Positions 1 to 7,088 of a stretch of DNA of 9,592 nt are shown piece by piece. This DNA is from Acidilobaceae archaeon (GTDB taxonomy: Archaea; Thermoproteota; Thermoprotei_A; Sulfolobales; Acidilobaceae). Below the pieces are notes generated by a model. It searched no databases. It was given only the letters and a program-made list of their open reading frames with translations, and was not told the DNA's origin. The stretch is taken from NCBI GenBank assembly GCA_026985385.1, contig JALSQM010000096.1:1-9592 (forward strand), in the 5' to 3' direction. Position 1 is the stretch's first letter, and every line of letters begins with the position of its first letter. Made by a program: the position numbers and the translations under genes.

Positions 1-1136
1 TAGAAGTGGCTGGCATGCACGCCGACGTAGACAACCCCGGGGATCCCCGCAGCGCTTCGCAGGGCCTCGTAGACCCTCCCCACGCTTCCCCAGGTTGCTG
101 ACACCTCTATCGTGTCGAAGGCTAGGCCCATGGCTAGGAGCTTCTTGAGGCTCGAGACTACGTTGAACCTCTCCTTAAGCCACCTCTCCGCTGGGGCGCT
201 CCACTCCCTGATCCTGACCCCCAGCAGCCTCTCAGCCGCCTCGATCCTCGCTTCGACTACACTACAGTCCCCCTCGTAGACCCCTATAGCAGTCGCCCCC
301 TCGACCCCCAGAGCCAGCGCAGACTCTACCTCGTCGTATACCCTGAGTAGCTCTGGTGCCAGCCGTCGTTTAACGAGGATCCTCGCGTGGTCTAGGCCTT
401 TGAGGAAACTCCCGCTCCTCCAGGCCACGGGCACCTGGCACTCGGGTAGGGGTAGGGCTTCTAGGTAGGCCCTGGTTATTATGCCGAATAACCCCTCGGA
501 GCCCGTGAAGAACTGTTCCAGCGGGGTTAGAGCGCTCCTCCTCGGGGCGGGTTTGACCCTCAGGAGTCCAAGGCGGGGAACGGCAACGTTGAGACCTTTA
601 ACCCTATCCTCGATCCCCCCATAGCCTGTCGAGTACTGGCCCGTACTCCTCGTGGCTATGAGCCCCCCTATCACGGCCTCCGGCAGGCTCTGCGGGTAAT
701 GGCGGAGCGTGGCTCCCCTAGAGTTAAGCCACTCCTCCACCCTGACTAAGGGGGTGCCCGCGCCAACATCCACTATCCCGGCGTCTTCATCGTACCACTC
801 CACCCACTCGAGCCTGGAGACGTCCACTACGACCCAGCCCCTCTCAGGCATTGCTCCCCCTAGGACGCCCGAGCCCCCAGCGTAGGGTACGAGCGGTACG
901 CCATGCCTCTCAGCGGCCTCGAGTAGCTCGACAACCTCATCCTCAGAGCCGGGTAGGACGGCCGCCGAGGGGGAGTGCTCCCTCCAGGCCTTGGGGTTTG
1001 CGAGGAACCTGTAGACTGCGAGGGGCCAGTAGTCCATCGAGTAGGGGAGAAGCTGCCAGGGCTCCGTGAGCACCCAGCGGTCGCCTACTATTCTAGCAGC
1101 CTCCTCTATGAAGCCCTCAACGCTCAAGGATCTCAC
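1..1136 (-). CDS. FAD-binding oxidase, alkyl-DHAP synthase/GlcD-like, partial (C-terminus outside window)
   Basis: I read this frame from the reverse complement; it stays open to the left edge, giving 378 codons without the stop. The N-terminal half is a PCMH-type FAD-binding domain (FAD_binding_4): VLPGSEDEVVELLEAAERHG at about 60-79, the pyrophosphate loop PYAGGSGVLGG at 84-94, and GGLIATRSTGQYSTGYGGIE at 157-176. That last stretch resembles the RASG...YGNIED segment of alkyl-dihydroxyacetonephosphate synthase (AGPS). The partial end reads HASHF, like the His-rich segment near the AGPS active site. Known relatives are AGPS, GlcD glycolate oxidase and D-lactate dehydrogenases. The GTG at 1136 is chosen because GAGGT lies 8 bases upstream; a TTG at 1127 is the alternative. 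It overlaps the upstream Fe-S gene by 20 bases, so translational coupling and an FAD/Fe-S complex are likely. A hydroxy-acid or phosphorylated-polyol dehydrogenase is more probable than true AGPS, since archaeal ether lipids are not made by the AGPS route. Confidence 0.88.
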   Translation of the reverse strand, partial: MRSLSVEGFIEEAARIVGDRWVLTEPWQLLPYSMDYWPLAVYRFLANPKAWREHSPSAAVLPGSEDEVVELLEAAERHGVPLVPYAGGSGVLGGAMPERGWVVVDVSRLEWVEWYDEDAGIVDVGAGTPLVRVEEWLNSRGATLRHYPQSLPEAVIGGLIATRSTGQYSTGYGGIEDRVKGLNVAVPRLGLLRVKPAPRRSALTPLEQFFTGSEGLFGIITRAYLEALPLPECQVPVAWRSGSFLKGLDHARILVKRRLAPELLRVYDEVESALALGVEGATAIGVYEGDCSVVEARIEAAERLLGVRIREWSAPAERWLKERFNVVSSLKKLLAMGLAFDTIEVSATWGSVGRVYEALRSAAGIPGVVYVGVHASHF

Positions 1137-1992
1137 CCACTGCTACCTCGAGGAATGTGAGCGCGTTAAGGCCAGCCCTCCTAAGGGTGCGGGCGGCCCT
1201 AGCGCAGGGGGTGACAATGGTTCTTCCCCTGAATCTCTCGAAGAAGTATAGTGAGACCTCTACAGCGTAGTCCCCCCTGAGGATCCCGAAGGCGCCTCCC
1301 CCACCGGTGCATGAGCGGGCGGTCTCCGCCCCCAGCCTGGAGAGGCTCTCAGCCAGCTCCCTGGGTGCCTTGCAGGGTACATGGATCACCGCCCCCTGGG
1401 GTAACTGAGCGCTCCCGGATAGGGCCTCGAGGATCCGGGGGCCCGAGAGTAGCTCTAAGCCCTCCCCCTCGAAGGCGGTCCAGGGTATATCCAAGTCCTC
1501 GACAAGTACTATGGAGCCCCTCGGGAGCTTAAGGCGTATCGACCCACCGCTCCAGTAGACCCTAGCGGGCTCCTCGGTGTTGAGCCAGTAGACCCTCCAC
1601 CCCTCAGTGAGCCTTAGGACGCCCTCCCCGGGCCTTAGAGGGGAGGCTATGACCAGCGGGCGCCCAGCCCCCCCGAGCTCTCGGGGTGTCGAGACGAGCT
1701 CCCTCCTACCCCCTAGGATCCCGGCAGCCCCCCTCAGGGCGCTGGGTAGGGGGTTAGACTCGGGGCACGCCTTGACACACTCGCCGCATGAGGCGCAGAG
1801 TGAGTAGGCTAGAAGCTCGTCTCCATCGCCTGACAGCGCTGCTAGTACACCCCTCGCAATCATGTGCGGAGCCGCCGCCCTGAGCCTTGTGGCTCTATAG
1901 ACGGGGCATGAGTACTGGCAGACCCCGGGGCAGGCGGCGCAGAGCCTTAGGGTGCCCTCTATCTCCCTGCGAGAGCCCCCTCCGAGGCCCAG
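1117..1992 (-). CDS. Iron-sulfur electron-transfer subunit, GlpC/GlcF-like, with unusual start
   Basis: This is a soluble protein of about 291 residues that probably passes electrons from a flavoprotein to a membrane acceptor. Counting from the CTG at 1992, there are two ferredoxin-type [4Fe-4S] motifs, C18-x2-C-x3-C-x3-C29-P and C66-x2-C-x2-C-x3-C76-P. A single C-terminal cysteine-rich (CCG-like) region follows: PC at 206-207, SCTGGGG at 227-233 and TPC at 261-263. It is degenerate, because the usual CC pair is SC and the final CxxC keeps only one Cys; GlpC and GlcF normally carry two full CCG domains. The start is uncertain. The first in-frame ATG (1863) would discard the whole first cluster, and no in-frame ATG, GTG or TTG lies between it and the kinase stop at 2050. 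The CTG at 1992 has a GGAGG 8 bases upstream, so it is used here. A missing base in the C-run 1976-1980 could instead join the frame to the ATG at 2030. The gene sits between the kinase and the FAD oxidase in one operon. Confidence 0.8.
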   Translation of the reverse strand: MGLGGGSRREIEGTLRLCAACPGVCQYSCPVYRATRLRAAAPHMIARGVLAALSGDGDELLAYSLCASCGECVKACPESNPLPSALRGAAGILGGRRELVSTPRELGGAGRPLVIASPLRPGEGVLRLTEGWRVYWLNTEEPARVYWSGGSIRLKLPRGSIVLVEDLDIPWTAFEGEGLELLSGPRILEALSGSAQLPQGAVIHVPCKAPRELAESLSRLGAETARSCTGGGGAFGILRGDYAVEVSLYFFERFRGRTIVTPCARAARTLRRAGLNALTFLEVAVGEILER

Positions 1993-2049
1993 CCCTGCTC
2001 CCTCCTTGCCGCGGCGCGGCTTTGCCCCATTAATTTCCGTGGTGCTCCG

Positions 2050-3507
2050 CTACCAGCTCTGCCTAGACGCGGAGCTCGTGCACCCTACCAGGGCCGATGA
2101 GAGCTTTAGAGCGCTCCCAGCTATGATCTCTGGATCCACGGCCTTGTTGTAACTGCCGGGGTCTACCCGTACCACTTCAACGTTGGGGTTGAATTGCACG
2201 CCGCAGTTGCGGGCTGCAAGCATCGCTGCCCCCAAGGCGCTGGCGCTGCCGGGGGTTCTCGCGAGGTAGATGGGCCTCTCGAGGTAGGTGGCTACGAGTT
2301 CTAGGAGCCTCCTCAGCCTAGTTAACCCCCCGGTCACGATTATCGATCGAGGCTCTCCGAGGATCCCGGCCAAGCTCCTCTCCAAGAGGCTGGTTAGGGC
2401 GGCTATGCTGTGTGCTAGGCCAGCGGCTAGATCCCCTCTCCCATGGTGCGGGGCGAGCCCCAGTATCCCCGCCAGCCCGCCCCTCAACCTCGGAAGCCTA
2501 GAGCCCCACATGAACGGTAACACTAGCGGGGGCCTCCCACTGCTCTCGGCTATGCCCGCATCTATCGCCTCGTAGCTGCCGTTGAGCAGCGAGTTCACGA
2601 ACCACTCAACAAACTTCCCGAGCCCTGGGAGATAGGCCTCGACCCCGTATATGACTCGGTTCCTCCCTCTGAGTAGTATCAGGGGGAGCAGCCCCTTGCC
2701 CGGGGATAGGAGAAGTCTATCGCCGGTGGGGTAGTCCAAGAACAAGCCAGTCCCCATGGCGATCTTCAGGCACCCACTCTCAAGACAGTCAAGGGCGACG
2801 CTCGCAGCCTGCTGATCCCCCACAAGGGAGCCCAGCTCTCCACCCCCCTTAAGGGGGAGCGGGTCGAGGCCCTCGTGTGGGAGCAGCCGTGGGATCCTGA
2901 GCCTCGGCAGCCTCGCCGCCGCGAAGACTAGGTTTATCGGCTTCAGGGTAGCCGGGTGTATGAGCCCCGTTAGAGCGGCTGTCGACGAGTCCGCAGCATA
3001 GCTCCCCGTGAGGTTGTAGGCTATGTAAGCATCAATATTCCAGGCCATGAGGGATCCCTCGGCTAGCCCCCTCGCTAGGCTTGGATCCTCGGCTAGTAGG
3101 ACTGCCAGCCTCACGGCCATGGATTCAGGTGAGAGGGCCTGGCCTATGCGGGGCAGCCTACTGGCTAAGCGGAGGCCGAGGGGCAGCCTCCCCCAGAGCT
3201 TGTAGGGTCTGAGGTCCATCCAGGTTATGATGTTGGTTACGGGGGATCCCTCGCGGCTCCACACCACTAGAGAGCCCCTATACGCCGCTATGCCCACGCA
3301 CCGCGCGCCCGCCTTCCTAGCCTCGTCTAGCAACCCCTTAACCGAGGAGAGGAGGGCCTTGGGATCCTGCTCCGCCCTGAGCCCGTCGGAGAGGGTCTTA
3401 TTTGCCCTGGTGCTCCTTAGGACCAGGCTTCCGGCCTCATCGTAGACGTCTAACTCGATCTTTGTAGTGCCCACGTCGATACCCGCTACAACACCCCCTC
3501 CGCTCAC
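2050..3507 (-). CDS. FGGY-family carbohydrate kinase, glycerol-kinase-like
   Basis: An ATP-dependent sugar/polyol kinase of 485 residues, close to the usual ~500 of GlpK. The N-terminal ATPase-fold phosphate loop is GIDVGTTKIE at 9-18. GDQQAA at 230-235 contains the GlpK-type catalytic Asp231 and Gln232 (E. coli Asp245/Gln246), followed by the MGTG loop at 251-254. The second-domain adenosine-binding segment VTGGLTRLRRLLE is at 391-403, with SALGAAMLAA at 423-432. Against E. coli GlpK, Arg83 and Trp103 correspond to Arg77 and Trp96, but Glu84 appears as Gly78 (YRGS instead of QRET) and Tyr135 as about Ser126. The substrate may therefore be glycerol in a variant pocket or a related polyol. The start is a GTG with GGTGG 6 bases upstream. 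The gene leads a leftward operon with the Fe-S and FAD oxidase genes and is divergent from a G3P-dehydrogenase-like flavoprotein, which favours a glycerol role. Confidence 0.85.
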   Translation of the reverse strand: MSGGGVVAGIDVGTTKIELDVYDEAGSLVLRSTRANKTLSDGLRAEQDPKALLSSVKGLLDEARKAGARCVGIAAYRGSLVVWSREGSPVTNIITWMDLRPYKLWGRLPLGLRLASRLPRIGQALSPESMAVRLAVLLAEDPSLARGLAEGSLMAWNIDAYIAYNLTGSYAADSSTAALTGLIHPATLKPINLVFAAARLPRLRIPRLLPHEGLDPLPLKGGGELGSLVGDQQAASVALDCLESGCLKIAMGTGLFLDYPTGDRLLLSPGKGLLPLILLRGRNRVIYGVEAYLPGLGKFVEWFVNSLLNGSYEAIDAGIAESSGRPPLVLPFMWGSRLPRLRGGLAGILGLAPHHGRGDLAAGLAHSIAALTSLLERSLAGILGEPRSIIVTGGLTRLRRLLELVATYLERPIYLARTPGSASALGAAMLAARNCGVQFNPNVEVVRVDPGSYNKAVDPEIIAGSALKLSSALVGCTSSASRQSW

Positions 3508-3576
3508 GAGGGTCCACCGTCGCTTTAATCCAGGGGATACTAGGGGGCTACAAGGTTAGTAGCAAGGGATGCCGCT
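3508..3576. promoter_or_regulatory. Divergent intergenic promoter region (kinase / flavoprotein)
   Basis: This 69-base gap must hold the promoters for both the leftward kinase operon and the rightward flavoprotein gene. TTTAAT at 3524-3529 is the best TATA-like box. On the plus strand it would place transcription start near 3553, leaving a leader of about 24 bases before the TTG at 3577. It lies too close to the kinase GTG to serve that direction, and I see no convincing box for the kinase. A weak AAGGG at 3564-3568 lies 8 bases before the TTG; GGTGG (minus strand 3518-3514) precedes the kinase GTG. Box assignment is inference. Confidence 0.4.
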
Positions 3577-4647
3577 TTGAGTAAGAGCGTGGCTGTTGTG
3601 GGAGCTGGCATAGTGGGGTTGATGGCGGCTTTAGAGGCCTCCAGGGCGGGGGCTAAGGTTGAGGTCTACGATGAGGCCAGACAGCCGGGTAGGGGGGCGA
3701 GCGGGCATAACGCTGGTGTGATACACGTGCTACAACCACCCTTCCTGAATAGGAAGGCTAGACTCGCTAGGAGGGCCAATAGGCTCTTCGACGGCCTAGC
3801 GGAGGAGGCCGGGTTCAGTCTTAGGAGGCAGCCGGCCCTGCTGGTGTATAGGAATAAAGCGTCGGAGAAGGCGCTTGCCCTAGCCGCGGCCTCCCTCCTC
3901 AGGATGCTTGCGTATAAGGTTAAGATAGTGGGGCCCGGGGTCTTCCGGGATCTATGCCCTGACTCCGAGATCAGACCCGGGGGCGCCGTCTACGTTGAGG
4001 GGTACGCAACCGTGAACCCCGTGGAGGTCTTGGAGGCGCTGCGCGGCCTACTCGAGAGTCGGGGGGTGGAGTTCCACCTCGGTGTTAGGGTTGACTCACT
4101 CCGCGTAGGCCCCCCGGGGGAGGGCGTGGAGATCCGCAGCGAGTTGGGGGAGAGGCGGTACACGGCGGCCGTGGTGGCCGCAGGCCCCGACACCATGCGC
4201 CTAGCCCGCTCGGCGGGCCTCCACCCGCCCCGCGTGGGCTTCTACAAGGGCGTCATGGCCGTGGCGAGGCTTAACTGTGACGCAATCGCCGCGGAGATAC
4301 GGTCGAGTAGGAGGACCAGGAAGACCAAGGGGGGAGGGGTGATCCCCTGGCCCGATGGACGGGTGATACTGGGCCCCACATTCGCGAGGGTAAGCGATCC
4401 CTGGGATACGAGCTTCACGCGGGAGGAGCTAGTAGAGGCTGCAGAGGCCTACAGGGGGATCCTGGGCTTTACACCCGAGGTCAGGGAGGGCCTCGCGGGC
4501 ACCCGAGTAAAGAACGAGGAGAAGGACGACTTCTACACCGCCAGGAGGGGGAGAGCTGTATTTCTCGGCGCAATAGATAGCCCGGGCTTCACCGCGTCAC
4601 CCCTCTTAGCTAGGTGGGCCGTCACTACCGCGCTGGGTGACCTCTAG
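3577..4647 (+). CDS. FAD-dependent oxidoreductase (DAO fold), G3P dehydrogenase / L-2-hydroxyglutarate oxidase-like
   Basis: A 356-residue flavoprotein that probably oxidises glycerol-3-phosphate or a small 2-hydroxy acid, passing electrons to an acceptor. The N-terminal Rossmann dinucleotide motif GAGIVG is at 9-14, and the acidic ribose-binding end of strand 2 is YDE at 31-33. SGHNAGVIH at 42-50 is the FAD-contacting segment typical of the LhgO/GlpA-like branch. VAAGPDT at 200-206 is the second FAD-contact strand, and the C-terminal DSPGFTASPLLARWAV segment at 334-349 matches the SPGLT-S signature of this family. It lacks the extra C-terminal domain of GlpA/GlpD, so it is a short, single-domain-pair form. 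It starts with TTG; the nearby ATG at 3569 is out of frame and stops after three codons. Its divergent position opposite a GlpK-like kinase supports G3P oxidation, though an amino-acid or hydroxyglutarate oxidase cannot be excluded. The DUF998 gene follows 2 bases after its stop. Confidence 0.87.
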   Translation: MSKSVAVVGAGIVGLMAALEASRAGAKVEVYDEARQPGRGASGHNAGVIHVLQPPFLNRKARLARRANRLFDGLAEEAGFSLRRQPALLVYRNKASEKALALAAASLLRMLAYKVKIVGPGVFRDLCPDSEIRPGGAVYVEGYATVNPVEVLEALRGLLESRGVEFHLGVRVDSLRVGPPGEGVEIRSELGERRYTAAVVAAGPDTMRLARSAGLHPPRVGFYKGVMAVARLNCDAIAAEIRSSRRTRKTKGGGVIPWPDGRVILGPTFARVSDPWDTSFTREELVEAAEAYRGILGFTPEVREGLAGTRVKNEEKDDFYTARRGRAVFLGAIDSPGFTASPLLARWAVTTALGDL

Positions 4648-4649
4648 CA

Positions 4650-5258
4650 TTGAAGGAGCCTGCTGGGCGCTGGCTGGGATCGCTGATACTCGCATTAAGC
4701 CTATCAGCGGTGATCCTTGCCTGGATAATCATAGGAGCGTCGTGGTACCTAAACTCCTCGTGGTTCGTCTTTACTAGGAACGCTTTCAGCGACCTCGGCG
4801 GCCCCAGGAGCTGTTGCCCCCAGCTATACAACTACGGGTTGATGGCGGTGGGCGCTCTAATAGTGGCGGCTGGAATCGCCATGGGGAGGGCCTCGCAGAG
4901 CCTACTCGAGGCCTGGGGCTCAGCCTACTTAGCTCTTGCAGGCGTCTTCCTCGGCCTTATAGGCTACTACTACGAGGGCACGAGGCCGCACGTCTTCGTG
5001 TCGACCTGGTTCTTCATACAGATGGACGTCGCCCTAGCCCTGCTCAGCGCTGGACTGGCCCGGCGTGGGAGTAGCCTAGCAAGGCTATCCCTCATAGTCG
5101 CACTCGAGGCTTTCCCCGTTGCAGCACTCATAGGCGTGCTCGTCGGCTGGCCCAGCGCCGCCACCCTCGAGGCCTATGGCGTGGTCCTCATCGACTTCAT
5201 GGTTCTAGTGGTCTCGTACGAGTACTACAGGCAATACCGCATGGAGAGGGCTGCCTAG
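4650..5258 (+). CDS. DUF998-like integral membrane protein
   Basis: A 202-residue membrane protein with six predicted hydrophobic helices at about 9-33, 62-80, 88-107, 117-136, 145-166 and 171-191. The signature segment between helices 1 and 2, RNAFSDLGGP at 43-52 followed by LYNYGLMAVGALI at 59-71, is the N-x-SDLG...N-x-GL pattern of the DUF998 family. TRPHVFVSTWFF at 111-122 carries the family's His before helix 4. The biochemical role of DUF998 proteins is not established. It starts at a TTG 2 bases after the flavoprotein stop; GGTGA at 4636-4640, inside the end of that gene, is a well-placed SD, so the pair is translationally coupled. That placement suggests a partner of the flavoprotein, for example a membrane anchor or polyol permeation factor, but this is speculation. 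Two adjacent Cys (55-56) lie in the first loop. Confidence 0.8.
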   Translation: MKEPAGRWLGSLILALSLSAVILAWIIIGASWYLNSSWFVFTRNAFSDLGGPRSCCPQLYNYGLMAVGALIVAAGIAMGRASQSLLEAWGSAYLALAGVFLGLIGYYYEGTRPHVFVSTWFFIQMDVALALLSAGLARRGSSLARLSLIVALEAFPVAALIGVLVGWPSAATLEAYGVVLIDFMVLVVSYEYYRQYRMERAA

Positions 5259-6445
5259 GGTTTCGCGTTGACACAATCTGGCCACGGTGCTGACGTGTTT
5301 CTCTCTATAACTGATATCTTATAGGTTGGGTGTACCTCCACCCACATGCCGTGATCCGTGTCTACCACAAGCACCCCCGTGACTCGCACTGTATCCCCAG
5401 GGCAGACACCTCCGCCTATGGGGTCTAGGACCTCGCGCTGATCGTGTGGAACCACCTCTACGTGCAGCCTACCCTTTCTCAGCAGGTAGTTCCCTAGAGC
5501 TAGGGGCGTTGAGGATCCTATCACCTTTATGTCGAAGCAATAGTCCCCGTCATCCTCTATCTTCGGCGCTCCCTCCACTACCCCCGTCACGTTAACGCAG
5601 CCCTCCACTATTCTGAGCCTCGGGGGATCGTGCGTGTATTCGAACACGTTACTCGTCGCGGGGCATGCACCCCCCTGAGTCTGGGCCCAGCGGCTCTTAC
5701 CCCAGCTTGAGGGCTTGAAGGGGTATAGCGCGACCCTAGCGTTTAACGCGAGCGCCTGCCCGCCTAGGGCTAGGCCCAAGAGTGACACTACGAGGGCTGC
5801 AGCTATCACGCCCCCGCGGAGCCGTGGGAGGCCCACTCTGGAGGCCCATGCTAGGAGTATCGCCGACGCCGCGCCCGCACCTACTGCTTGTGGTGAGAGG
5901 AAGGCATAGGCTCCAAGGTAGTAGGCCAGTAGCCCTGCTAGAGATGCTAGGAGACCCGCGATGCCCTCGGCCGCCCCCTCCCTGCCTCGCCTTCCCAGGG
6001 ATTCCGTGTACTTGTACGCGTAGTAGGCGAATGGGGCGAGCAGGATCTCGTATATGTCTAGGCCGACGTGTATCCCGTCGTTACCGTAGTAGAGTATGGC
6101 TGTTGAGAGGGCCACCAGCTGATCCAGCGAGACCAGCAGGAGCGCTGCGGTGAGCGCTCCAAGCCTCTCCCTCAAGCGGGCGGCAGCGTATACGATGGGG
6201 GTCCTCATTAGGAGGCTCGCGAGGAACACTATCTTGAAGGCAGCCCTCGACCCCATGGCTATGGCGAAAGCTATAGAGTGCGCGGCCAGGAACAAGAGCG
6301 CCGCCGTGGCGGGTGGGAAGGCTAGGGCGGCATAGTAGGCGGCTGCATATACGAGGCCATAACCCGTCAGGATCCCCGGCGCGTTAACCATCATGGATAT
6401 ACCTATAGCGGAGAGGGTTACGTAGAGTAAAGCTCTAACCTTCAT
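5255..6445 (-). CDS. Multi-pass membrane protein with C-terminal extracytoplasmic OB-fold-like domain
   Basis: No named family is recognised for the membrane part. About 396 residues are encoded from the ATG at 6445. The first ~235 residues hold roughly eight hydrophobic segments, interrupted by a basic loop (GRRGREGAAEG, about 151-161). The last ~150 residues are soluble and beta-rich with five Cys. They contain GDTVRVTG at about 350-357 and VVDTDHGMWVEVHP at about 360-373, a pattern seen in OB-fold-like secreted domains (GDxVxVTG...D.EHGW.EIHP). The domain probably lies outside the membrane, and its Cys may pair. The ATG at 6445 is preferred because GGTGGG lies 7 bases upstream; a GTG at 6460 would add five residues. 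The gene is last in the operon with a pyroglutamyl peptidase and a 4-hydroxybutyryl-CoA dehydratase paralogue. Its stop overlaps that of the convergent DUF998 gene. Confidence 0.78.
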   Translation of the reverse strand: MKVRALLYVTLSAIGISMMVNAPGILTGYGLVYAAAYYAALAFPPATAALLFLAAHSIAFAIAMGSRAAFKIVFLASLLMRTPIVYAAARLRERLGALTAALLLVSLDQLVALSTAILYYGNDGIHVGLDIYEILLAPFAYYAYKYTESLGRRGREGAAEGIAGLLASLAGLLAYYLGAYAFLSPQAVGAGAASAILLAWASRVGLPRLRGGVIAAALVVSLLGLALGGQALALNARVALYPFKPSSWGKSRWAQTQGGACPATSNVFEYTHDPPRLRIVEGCVNVTGVVEGAPKIEDDGDYCFDIKVIGSSTPLALGNYLLRKGRLHVEVVPHDQREVLDPIGGGVCPGDTVRVTGVLVVDTDHGMWVEVHPTYKISVIERNTSAPWPDCVNAKP

Positions 6446-6466
6446 GGGGACGCCCACCACTCGCTC

Positions 6467-7081
6467 TCAGCCTATGAGCCTCTCGATAACGCATAGTGTG
6501 GTCTCCACTATATCCCTGAGGCTCGCGTGGATCGGCATGCCCAAGCGCATTGCAAGGCTGGAGTGGGGTGGCACGTGGAGGAACGCCGCGGGCCTCCCCT
6601 TCTCCTGGGCCCAGCTGTATATGAGGTAGGCAAGCGTGTTACAGAGGTACGTGCCTATACTCACGCCAACCTGTAGGGGCAGTAGCCTCTCCTCGTTGCA
6701 GTGCTTGTAGATGGCTTCGATGGGAGCTGGAGCAGCTACGGCTAAGGGGCCGCCCCCAACTATCTCTCTAAGCCTATACCTCCTCCCGTCGACGTCGGGG
6801 GTGCTAGAGTGTAGGATGTTGACGGCGGCCAGCTCTAGTGTTACCTTAGTGGCCCTGGGGTTTAAGCCCAACCCTACAACGGCCCTCGGGTCTAGCTCCT
6901 CAAGCAACCTGGGCACCTTGGAGAGAACCTCGCCAGCCGAGACTCTGAGAGCCTCGCCGTGGATGGAGCACCCCCCAAGCCTTGCTCCGTCGAGTAGCTC
7001 GGCCACCTCAGCAGCTGGGTTGTGGGTGTAGGGTCCGAACCATGAATAGCCGAGTACGAGGATCCTGCAAGGCCCCTCCAA
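6467..7081 (-). CDS. pcp: Pyroglutamyl-peptidase I (pyrrolidone-carboxylate peptidase, family C15)
   Basis: A cytoplasmic cysteine peptidase that removes N-terminal pyroglutamate from peptides. Its 204 residues match the usual 200-220. The catalytic triad is visible: Glu83 in KVTLELAAVN (79-88), Cys147 in GVSIGTYLCNTLAY (139-152, the SxGTYLCN signature) and His169 in AAFLHVPPHSS (165-175). The N-terminal strand and loop LVLGYSWFGPYTHNP (8-22) replaces the common GFEPFGG...NP, keeping the Phe-Gly and Asn-Pro but losing the first Phe/Glu/Pro, so substrate fit may differ somewhat. The start is a TTG 7 bases after the stop of the upstream dehydratase-like gene, with GAGG 5 bases before it overlapping that stop. 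It is therefore likely coupled to that gene. No link between pyroglutamate removal and its neighbours is obvious. Confidence 0.93.
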   Translation of the reverse strand: MEGPCRILVLGYSWFGPYTHNPAAEVAELLDGARLGGCSIHGEALRVSAGEVLSKVPRLLEELDPRAVVGLGLNPRATKVTLELAAVNILHSSTPDVDGRRYRLREIVGGGPLAVAAPAPIEAIYKHCNEERLLPLQVGVSIGTYLCNTLAYLIYSWAQEKGRPAAFLHVPPHSSLAMRLGMPIHASLRDIVETTLCVIERLIG

Positions 7082-7088
7082 GGGCTCC

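Noticed and set aside
1..1136. True alkyl-DHAP synthase making ether lipids
   Set aside because: Motifs are AGPS-like, but archaeal ether lipids are formed on glycerol-1-phosphate by prenyltransferases. A related dehydrogenase is the safer call.
1117..1863. Fe-S protein starting at the ATG at 1863
   Set aside because: It would remove an intact C-x2-C-x3-C-x3-CP cluster motif encoded in the same frame just upstream, and there is no SD advantage.
3569..3580. Mini reading frame ATG-CCG-CTT-TGA overlapping the flavoprotein TTG start
   Set aside because: It looks like a stop/start overlap that could allow re-initiation, but the only SD-like bases abut the ATG directly and fit the TTG better.
5782..6153. 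123-codon open frame on the plus strand
   Set aside because: Antisense to the membrane protein gene. Its Arg/Pro-rich translation is what the complement of hydrophobic GC-rich codons gives.
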